DNA of 21,279 bases from JAZRUY01 sp045598845 (lineage in GTDB: Bacteria > Verrucomicrobiota > Lentisphaeria > Victivallales > Victivallaceae), in contig JAZRUY010000110.1 in the NCBI GenBank assembly GCA_045598845.1, positions 1-21,279 of the forward strand. The letters are read 5' to 3'. The notes below the pieces were generated by a model that made no database searches, had not been told where the DNA came from, and worked only from the letters and a program-made list of their open reading frames with translations. The translations under genes were made by a program, and so were the position numbers. The stretch's first letter is position 1; each line of letters opens with the position of its first letter. This document shows, one piece after another, positions 15,498 to 21,279 of the stretch.

Positions 15498-16682
15498 GTG
15501 GAAAATATCCGCCGCCAGTTGTATACTGCTGATTATCTGCTGTTGCCTTACCGGCGCATCGAAAAAGGAGCGGTGCTGGTTGAAAACGGCAATATCATCG
15601 CGGTTGGAGGTTTGTCTTCCTTTTCGATAGAGGACCGCATCGATGTGGTTGAAATCGGAAACGCGTACATTACCCCCGGTTTTATTGATACTCACATTCA
15701 CGGCGCCGGCGGATTCGATGCTTCCGCCGCTGCTGATTCCCCGCGCGGCATAGCCGCGATGAGCGATATCCTCGCCCGCCGCGGGGTCACTTCGTTTTTT
15801 CCCACCGTGGTTTCGCTGCCTCGGGACAGGATGCTGGATAATCTGGCTTTCCTCAGTGAAGCCATGGATGCGCCGATGCCCGGTGCGGTTCCGGTGGGCA
15901 TCAATATCGAGGGGCCGTTCATCAATCCGCAAAAGCGCGGCGCTCAGGATGAATTATCGCTGAGCGTTGTCGATTTGGGGTTTGCCCGCGAACTTCTGGC
16001 GGCGGCCGGCGGCAAGGCGAAGGTGATGACTTTCGCCCCCGAACTGCCGGATGCCGACAAACTGGCGTCGCTGCTGGCGGAATCCGGAGTCATCCCGTCC
16101 ATGGGGCACAGTCTGGCCGATGAGCGCCAGACGCTGCGCGCCATCGATGCCGGCGCCTCGCTCTGCACTCATCTGTTCAACGGTATGCAGCCGCTGCACC
16201 AGCGCAGCATCGGTCTGGCGGGGGTGGCGCTCACCGATGAACGCGTCGGGGTTGAACTCATTATCGACGGCCGCCACGTCGATTCCCGCATGGTGGCACT
16301 GGCATGCCGCTGCAAGCGCACTGAAAAACTCATCGGCATCAGCGACTGCACCATGGCGGCCGGCATGCCCAACGGCAATTACCATATCGGCAATTCCCCC
16401 ATCATGGTGCGCGACGGTTTTTCGCAGACTTCGTCCGGTGTTCTTGCCGGTACCACCACCATGCTGGATACCGGCTGGCACGAGCTGGTTTCCGGCGGCA
16501 ATCTGGGCGAACTGGAAGCCGCGCAGACGGTTACCTGCAATCCGGCCATCCGTTACGGTCTAAGCGACCGCGGCATCATTCTGCCTAACCGCCGTGCCGA
16601 CTTGGCATTTTACGAATGCGGCACCAACCGGCCGCTGATGACGGTCTGCTGCGGAAAGGCGGTATCCTGTGGTGAAGCCTGA
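15498..16682 (+). CDS. nagA: N-acetylglucosamine-6-phosphate deacetylase
   Basis: NagA removes the acetyl group from GlcNAc-6-phosphate in the cytoplasm, feeding amino-sugar catabolism or cell-wall recycling. The 394-residue product has all metal and catalytic positions: HIH (H66, H68) in GFIDTHIHGAGGFD, E138 in NIEGPFINPQKRGA, H204 in MGHS, H225 in CTHLFNGM, and catalytic D283 in ISDCTMAAG. The start is GTG at 15498, with GAGGGAG eight bases before. An upstream in-frame TTG at 15492 lies too close to that site and overlaps the hlyD-like stop. Either way it follows the adaptor gene without a gap, so it is co-transcribed with the secretion genes. It overlaps the next gene by 14 bases. No nagB or PTS gene is present. 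Confidence 0.93.
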   Translation: MENIRRQLYTADYLLLPYRRIEKGAVLVENGNIIAVGGLSSFSIEDRIDVVEIGNAYITPGFIDTHIHGAGGFDASAAADSPRGIAAMSDILARRGVTSFFPTVVSLPRDRMLDNLAFLSEAMDAPMPGAVPVGINIEGPFINPQKRGAQDELSLSVVDLGFARELLAAAGGKAKVMTFAPELPDADKLASLLAESGVIPSMGHSLADERQTLRAIDAGASLCTHLFNGMQPLHQRSIGLAGVALTDERVGVELIIDGRHVDSRMVALACRCKRTEKLIGISDCTMAAGMPNGNYHIGNSPIMVRDGFSQTSSGVLAGTTTMLDTGWHELVSGGNLGELEAAQTVTCNPAIRYGLSDRGIILPNRRADLAFYECGTNRPLMTVCCGKAVSCGEA

Positions 16683-17523
16683 CGCCGCGCCCTACCGGCT
16701 GCTCGACAGCGGCAATCTGCGCAAACTCGAGCAGATCGGCGCTCATCTGCTGGTGCGTCCGGCTTTGAACGCAATCTGGCATCCGTCGCTTTCTCCGGAA
16801 AAATGGGCGGCCGCCGAGGCGGTGTGCGAACGGGACAGTTCCGGTTCCGGATTCTGGAAATACCGGGTCAAACTTCCCGAATCCTGGCTGGTGGAGTGGG
16901 GAGGTTTCACGCTCCGGGTCAAGCCTACCGGTTTCGGGCATCTCGGTTTTTTCGCCGAGCAGTACCGTAACTGGGAATATTTCCGCCATGCTCCGGCGCT
17001 CCTGGTAAAAGGCGCCGCCGCGCTCAATTTGTTCGGTTATTCCGGCATCGGCTCCATGGCCATGGCGCAGTCCGGGGCTTCGGTCTGCCATCTGGACGCT
17101 TCACGGGGTATGACTGACTGGGGACGTTCCAATTTGCCGCTCAATTTCGGCAATCCGCCGCCGATCCGGTGGATTGTCGATGATGTGATGAAATTCGTCC
17201 GCAGGGAGGAGCGGCGCGGCAGCCGCTACAATCTGATTGCGCTGGACCCGCCTTCATTCGGCCGCGGCGCCGGCGGAGAAGTCTGGAAAATCGAGCAGCA
17301 TCTTCCGGCTCTGCTGGAAATCTGCGCCGGACTGCGCTGTCCTGATTCCGCTTTTACAGTGGTGCTCAGCTGCCACAGCGCCGGATTTTCCCTGCTGGTT
17401 CTGGAGCGTCTTCTGCGGAACATATTCGGTTCAGGCGGCGAACTTGACGCTGAAGAAATGACGGTTCCTGAATCTTCCGGGAGGGAACTTCCCGCCGGAT
17501 TTTCCGTCCGCTATACGGTGTGA
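16669..17523 (+). CDS. Class I SAM-dependent methyltransferase, RlmI/RlmL-C type, no PUA domain
   Basis: The 284-residue product has an N-terminal beta-rich part (LEQIGAHLLVRPALNAIWHPSLS) and a Rossmann methyltransferase domain. Motif I is NLFGYSGIGSMAMAQSGA (starting N120), followed by HLDASRGMTDWGRSN and the catalytic-loop motif LDPPSFGRG with D193-P-P-S-F. This is the COG1092-like family that includes the 23S rRNA cytosine-5 methyltransferase RlmI, but here the N-terminal PUA RNA-binding domain of RlmI is missing. An RNA base target is therefore likely but not proven. Translation starts at GTG 16669 (or GTG 16672), inside the end of nagA, with GGAAAGGCGG upstream. It is the last gene of the rightward operon and is followed by a terminator. 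Confidence 0.82.
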   Translation: MVKPDAAPYRLLDSGNLRKLEQIGAHLLVRPALNAIWHPSLSPEKWAAAEAVCERDSSGSGFWKYRVKLPESWLVEWGGFTLRVKPTGFGHLGFFAEQYRNWEYFRHAPALLVKGAAALNLFGYSGIGSMAMAQSGASVCHLDASRGMTDWGRSNLPLNFGNPPPIRWIVDDVMKFVRREERRGSRYNLIALDPPSFGRGAGGEVWKIEQHLPALLEICAGLRCPDSAFTVVLSCHSAGFSLLVLERLLRNIFGSGGELDAEEMTVPESSGRELPAGFSVRYTV

Positions 17524-17524
17524 T

Positions 17525-17563
17525 AAAAACGGCCGCAAAAATGCGGCCGTCTTGCTTTTTTTT
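17525..17563. terminator. Bidirectional intrinsic terminator between methyltransferase and rhamnosidase
   Basis: Perfect 9-bp stem ACGGCCGCA/TGCGGCCGT (17529-17537 with 17542-17550), A4 loop, with a T-run to the right (17556-17563) and A5 to the left (17525-17529). It serves the rightward operon and the convergent GH78 gene, whose stop lies at 17570. Confidence 0.88.
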
Positions 17564-17569
17564 TCCTGG

Positions 17570-20398
17570 TTATTTCCTTACGAATTCCACTTCCAGATCA
17601 TCATGGGTTTTGTTGCGCAGATATTCCAGTTCAACTCCTTCCGGCGCTTCCGCGGTGATTTTCAGCCGGCCGTCCCGCTTTTCCCACTGCACTTTTACCA
17701 GCCCTCCGGCGCATACCCGGCTCCCTTTGGCGTAGTCCAGATTTTCCGTCCACGGCGACACGGTGAATTTTTTCCCTCCCGGCGCCGCCGGTTTTATCCC
17801 CAGAATTATTCTGGGCAGAAAATACAGCGGCGCCGCCGACCAGCCGTGGCAGTGGCTTCTGGTGGGAATGTCCAGATCGGCGAACAGCGGTGAGTTGGGA
17901 TAGGTTTCCCATACCGTGGTCGCGTCCGCTTTCAGCATCGGGGTGTAGTCGCGGTACATCGATTCGATGATCATTTGGGGCATGCCCAGTTTTTCCAGCG
18001 CCTCATAATAATACTGCGAGGCGAATGGCGAGCAGATCGGCAGCAGTTCCTCCCGCGGGCAGATGGTGTTGGCGCGAACCAGATCGGCATTGTGTTCATC
18101 CGCCAGATCATACAGCACCGCCAGCATACTGGTGTGCAGAGAGTAATCTTCGGAGCGTTTGCCGTCATCGTCCAGCCAGTCCGGCCAGGCCATTTCCTTG
18201 CGGTCCCACTGCGCATTGACGGCGCGTTTTAATTTTACCAGCGCGTCCGCATAGACTGCGGTATCTGTTCCGATGCTCTCGCCCAGACGCACCGCCGCGT
18301 TCAGCGCGCCGGCCAGAAACATCGAATTGTACAGCAGTATCGGTTTGCCGGTGTCGGTTTTGCTCCAGTCGAAAAGATTCCATGCGTACAGGCGGAACAG
18401 TCCGGTTTTCTCATCCAGCATTTTCAGCGCATTGTCCAGATTGCGGGTGACCATCGGCCATACTTCGCGGCAGAACTCCGCATCGCCGCTCTCGTAGTAA
18501 TAGTCCCACACGCTGATGCCCCACATGAAACTCCAGTTGGGCAGAATGGCGTTCCAGCCCGATGGTACCTGACAGCCCACTATCGGTAGTTGTTCCAGAC
18601 TCTGGCCGGCCAGCCGGATGCAGTGGCGCACCAGATCGTATGCTCCGCAAAGCGGCATGGCGAACAGCCCTTCGTTGCGGGCGTCTCCCACCCACAGCGT
18701 CTGCTCGTAGAGCGGGCAGTCGGTGAACACATCCTCCATGCACAGTTTCAGCGTCCGCTCCGAGATTTCCCAGATTTTCTCCAGCAGTTTGTCGCTGCAT
18801 TGGAAAGTTCCCTTCCGCACCATCGGATAAGTCGATTCCGCCAGCCGCAGATGCCGTATTTTCACCGGCGCGGTCATTCTCCGCAGGGTTATGAAAATGT
18901 AACGCCCGCTGCGCCGCATCAGGCTCAGATGGCTGTTCACTCCTTCCGCGCAGATCACCCGCATGGAATTGCGGCAGTCGACTCCGGTGCCCTGGAATAC
19001 CCCGTCCTCCAGAATATGTTCCACTGCGCCGAAATCCGCCACGGTCCCTGCCGGAGCGCAGATTTGAAAATGCCAGTATCCGATATCCTGTTCCCCGAAA
19101 TCGTAGCACAGTTCGATGTCCTTGCCCGGCACCGGGTTCACCGTGGTCCAGCGGTCATCGCCGTTGATCAGGTTTTCCGGGTCCTGCACTGTATCAGCCC
19201 CGGCCGGTACGCCGTTCACGCAACCGTGACTGTGGGCGATGAAACTTATATGCGGGTTGCTTAAGGTGTATTCATTTTCTTTCAGTATCCGGTATTCCGG
19301 GTAGAGCGCCTTGAATTCACCGCAGGTTTTCACCGCGGCGGCGCGGTTGGCGTATTTGCTGAACTCCGACACGAATTTCCGGTAGCGGTTGCCGGGTTCA
19401 TCGCACCACGGCCAGTGAATGCTGTCATCGCCAAGCGCGGTGAGTTCCGGCAGCATGATAACGCAGAGTTCCTTGTTACCCGTGTATAAATTGCGCCAGT
19501 CCAGCCCCTTGTCCGGCGGCAGCCCGAAGGAAAGCACCGATTCGTGTCCGCCGCCTTCTTTGCGGCACATCATCAGATTGCTTCCCTCTTTCAGGTTCGC
19601 TCCGCCGTCTTTTTCAACCGGTATGCCGTTCACGCTGATATAGTTGTTGTCGGTCGAAATCCGGATGCGCTGCGCTTTCGGGCTGATGATTTCCAGCGGC
19701 ATCAGCACCGGGCACTGGTCGCCGGCGTTCACCTGGGTGTCGCCGGGAAAGCAGATGTTGTGCGGCATGATGGTGAACCCCAGCAGTTCTTTGTCCACCG
19801 CCTGCGCTCCGATGAATCTTTCCAGCCGTTTTTCCGCGCGGGTGAGCGGCGCGGTCTCCCGTTCCGTAAGTCCATGCCACGGCGCTTCCGGCGCGGCGGC
19901 ATCAAAAAGTTCCGTCGCCGGATGCCAGTCGTACTGTTCATTGCGCGAAAAATCGAATTCCTCCATCGGCGGCTTCTGAATAGATGATTTCGCAGTGCCG
20001 GTTATCCAGCCCGGCAGCCGGCTGCACAGCCAGTCCGCCCCGGTGCCGAAAATTTCCTCCCCGCATTCCAGTTCCGCCAGCAGGGCGGCGCGCTGGATCT
20101 GCTGGTGAAAATCCCCGCAGCCGAAATACCGCACTGTCACCTCGATGCGGTTTGCTCCGGCGCGCAGCATGCCGGTCAGGTCGTATTTGTCGAAGGAATA
20201 ATGGGCGGGATAAGCCCGCGCCGGACCGTCGCCGCACCATTGCCCGTTCACCTTCAGCCGGTACCAGCTGTCGGCGGTGATGCGCAGCACCGGATTATTC
20301 ACTGTGGCTAAATTGAAATCATAACGAAATACCGAGCACAGGTTGTATCCGCGTCCGTCCGAATTATCCGACCATATCCATTTGGCTTTTTCAAACAT
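17570..20398 (-). CDS. Alpha-L-rhamnosidase, glycoside hydrolase family 78
   Basis: The 942-residue product starts MFEKAKWIWSDNSDGRGYN, the typical GH78 beginning, with N-terminal beta-sandwich domains (WYRLKVNGQWCGDGPAR, YDLTGMLRAGANRIEV). An (alpha/alpha)6 barrel follows, roughly 520-870. It holds DCPLYEQTLWVGD with D560, E565 and D572 at the same spacing (0, +5, +12) as the acidic residues of Bacillus RhaB. E831 in ATTVWETYPN lies at the place of the general base. SHCHGWSAAPLYFLPRIILGIKP and a C-terminal beta domain (DGRLKITAEAPEGVELEYL) follow. By family knowledge it releases L-rhamnose from plant, microbial or flavonoid glycosides by inversion. There is no signal peptide, so it should act in the cytoplasm on imported oligosaccharides. 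GGGAAG precedes the ATG. It begins 20 bases after the malic enzyme stop, so joint transcription is likely. Confidence 0.88.
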   Translation of the reverse strand: MFEKAKWIWSDNSDGRGYNLCSVFRYDFNLATVNNPVLRITADSWYRLKVNGQWCGDGPARAYPAHYSFDKYDLTGMLRAGANRIEVTVRYFGCGDFHQQIQRAALLAELECGEEIFGTGADWLCSRLPGWITGTAKSSIQKPPMEEFDFSRNEQYDWHPATELFDAAAPEAPWHGLTERETAPLTRAEKRLERFIGAQAVDKELLGFTIMPHNICFPGDTQVNAGDQCPVLMPLEIISPKAQRIRISTDNNYISVNGIPVEKDGGANLKEGSNLMMCRKEGGGHESVLSFGLPPDKGLDWRNLYTGNKELCVIMLPELTALGDDSIHWPWCDEPGNRYRKFVSEFSKYANRAAAVKTCGEFKALYPEYRILKENEYTLSNPHISFIAHSHGCVNGVPAGADTVQDPENLINGDDRWTTVNPVPGKDIELCYDFGEQDIGYWHFQICAPAGTVADFGAVEHILEDGVFQGTGVDCRNSMRVICAEGVNSHLSLMRRSGRYIFITLRRMTAPVKIRHLRLAESTYPMVRKGTFQCSDKLLEKIWEISERTLKLCMEDVFTDCPLYEQTLWVGDARNEGLFAMPLCGAYDLVRHCIRLAGQSLEQLPIVGCQVPSGWNAILPNWSFMWGISVWDYYYESGDAEFCREVWPMVTRNLDNALKMLDEKTGLFRLYAWNLFDWSKTDTGKPILLYNSMFLAGALNAAVRLGESIGTDTAVYADALVKLKRAVNAQWDRKEMAWPDWLDDDGKRSEDYSLHTSMLAVLYDLADEHNADLVRANTICPREELLPICSPFASQYYYEALEKLGMPQMIIESMYRDYTPMLKADATTVWETYPNSPLFADLDIPTRSHCHGWSAAPLYFLPRIILGIKPAAPGGKKFTVSPWTENLDYAKGSRVCAGGLVKVQWEKRDGRLKITAEAPEGVELEYLRNKTHDDLEVEFVRK

Positions 20399-20418
20399 GA
20401 TTTGCTTCCCGCTTTATT

Positions 20419-21279
20419 TCAGTTGTTCCGGTTGCCGCGTATGCGCGCCGCCACCGCTTGTTCATAGGCGTCGAAATCTTCAATCATCAATGTCGCGGCG
20501 CCGCTCTTCACCGCCGCTTCGGCCACCCGCCGCGCCACCCGCGGCACCACCCGGCTGTCGAACGGTTTGGGAATCACGCAGTCGCGGCGCAGTTTCCCGG
20601 TGTACTCGAACATGCCCGCCGCGGCGTCGGCCGGATAGGCCTGTTTCAGTTCCTTTGCGATATCGTCCGGTATGCGCTCGTAGGGCAGTTCCGCCAGCGC
20701 ACGGCTGGCGGCGAGTTTCATCTCCTCGTTGATATCCGTGGCGCGCACATCCAGCGCACCGCGGAAAATGCCGGGGAATCCCAGCACATTGTTGATTTGG
20801 TTCGGGTAGTCGCTGCGCCCGGTGCCCACGATGGCCGCTCCGGCCGCCAGCGCCGCATCGGGGAAAATCTCCGGGGTCGGGTTGGCCATGGCGAAGATTA
20901 TCGGGTCCGGCGCCATGCTCTTCACCATCTCCGGCGTCACGCATCCCGGAGCGGAAAAGCCGAGAAAGATATCCGCGCCGCGCATCGCGTCGGCCAGCGT
21001 GCGGCATTCCGTATCGGCGGCGAACTCCGCTTTCTGCGGGTTCAGCCCGCTTCTGCCGGTGTGGATCACCCCCTGGGAATCGCACATCAGGAAATTCTCC
21101 TTTTTCGCTCCGGCGGTGATGTAGAAGCGGCTGCAGGAAATTCCCGCCGCTCCCGCTCCGTTGACCACGAATCTGCACTTGGCGATATCGCGCCCGGTAA
21201 GTTTCAGCGCGTTCAGAATCGCCGCCAGCGAAATTATCGCGGTGCCGTGCTGGTCATCGTGAAACACCGGGATACGCAT
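20419..21279 (-). CDS. NAD(P)-dependent malic enzyme, partial (5' end beyond window)
   Basis: The enzyme oxidatively decarboxylates malate to pyruvate and CO2. The visible 286 residues include [17 protein letters not shown] (metal/substrate site), the Rossmann motif [37 protein letters not shown], and [29 protein letters not shown], all hallmarks of bacterial malic enzymes. The reading frame runs to the window edge; the first Met visible at 21279 is internal to the family, so the N-terminal part lies outside. The protein ends soon after the malic enzyme domain (NRNN-stop) without the phosphotransacetylase-like C-terminal domain of the long MaeB type. It belongs to the short form. It is followed 20 bases later by the rhamnosidase gene on the same strand. 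Confidence 0.94.
   Translation of the reverse strand: MRIPVFHDDQHGTAIISLAAILNALKLTGRDIAKCRFVVNGAGAAGISCSRFYITAGAKKENFLMCDSQGVIHTGRSGLNPQKAEFAADTECRTLADAMRGADIFLGFSAPGCVTPEMVKSMAPDPIIFAMANPTPEIFPDAALAAGAAIVGTGRSDYPNQINNVLGFPGIFRGALDVRATDINEEMKLAASRALAELPYERIPDDIAKELKQAYPADAAAGMFEYTGKLRRDCVIPKPFDSRVVPRVARRVAEAAVKSGAATLMIEDFDAYEQAVAARIRGNRNN

Overview
This is a moderately GC-rich bacterial chromosome segment of mostly housekeeping genes. The sequence points to a Gram-negative, diderm organism. It has a MurE with the meso-diaminopimelate signature DNPR, a BamE-like lipoprotein with a clean lipobox, and a type I secretion ABC/HlyD pair that needs an outer membrane. A cytoplasmic GH78 alpha-L-rhamnosidase, NagA and rubrerythrin suggest an anaerobic or microaerobic glycan degrader. 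My best guess is the PVC group (Lentisphaerota/Victivallis-like), but this rests on overall flavour only. No rRNA, tRNA, insertion sequence, prophage or CRISPR array was seen.

Layout. 1-633 (-): 5' part of a secreted Sel1-repeat protein built from 108-bp tandem DNA repeats, with its own promoter and a palindrome next to the -10 box. 778-4239 (-): a tightly packed BamE-like lipoprotein > murF > murE operon. 4240-4473: divergent promoter region. 4474-7216 (+): oligoendopeptidase F, a small three-helix PQ-loop-like membrane protein and rubrerythrin, closed by a strong terminator. 7335-10958 (-): a stand-alone Lrp/AsnC effector domain, tyrS, and an rdgC-like > trmB pair. 10959-11294: a second divergent region with well-formed promoters both ways. 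11295-17523 (+): type I secretion ABC transporter with two degenerate C39-like domains, an HlyD-type adaptor with a long cytosolic tail, nagA, and an RlmI-type methyltransferase. These are linked by overlaps or very short gaps and end at a bidirectional terminator. 17570-21279 (-): GH78 rhamnosidase, and upstream of it the 3' part of an NAD(P)-malic enzyme running off the window.

How genes work together. MurF and MurE both add to the UDP-MurNAc peptide precursor, so the lipoprotein-murF-murE unit is an envelope-biogenesis operon. The secretion ABC and adaptor are partners that would need a TolC-like outer-membrane channel and a substrate, neither of which is in the window. NagA sits directly behind them. 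The malic enzyme/rhamnosidase pair joins central carbon metabolism to sugar release.

The most unusual item is the secretion pair: tandem inactive C39-like domains, an adaptor with about 120 residues of acidic then basic cytosolic extension, a long 5' leader, and translational linkage to nagA and a methyltransferase. No clearly new defence or mobile system was found.
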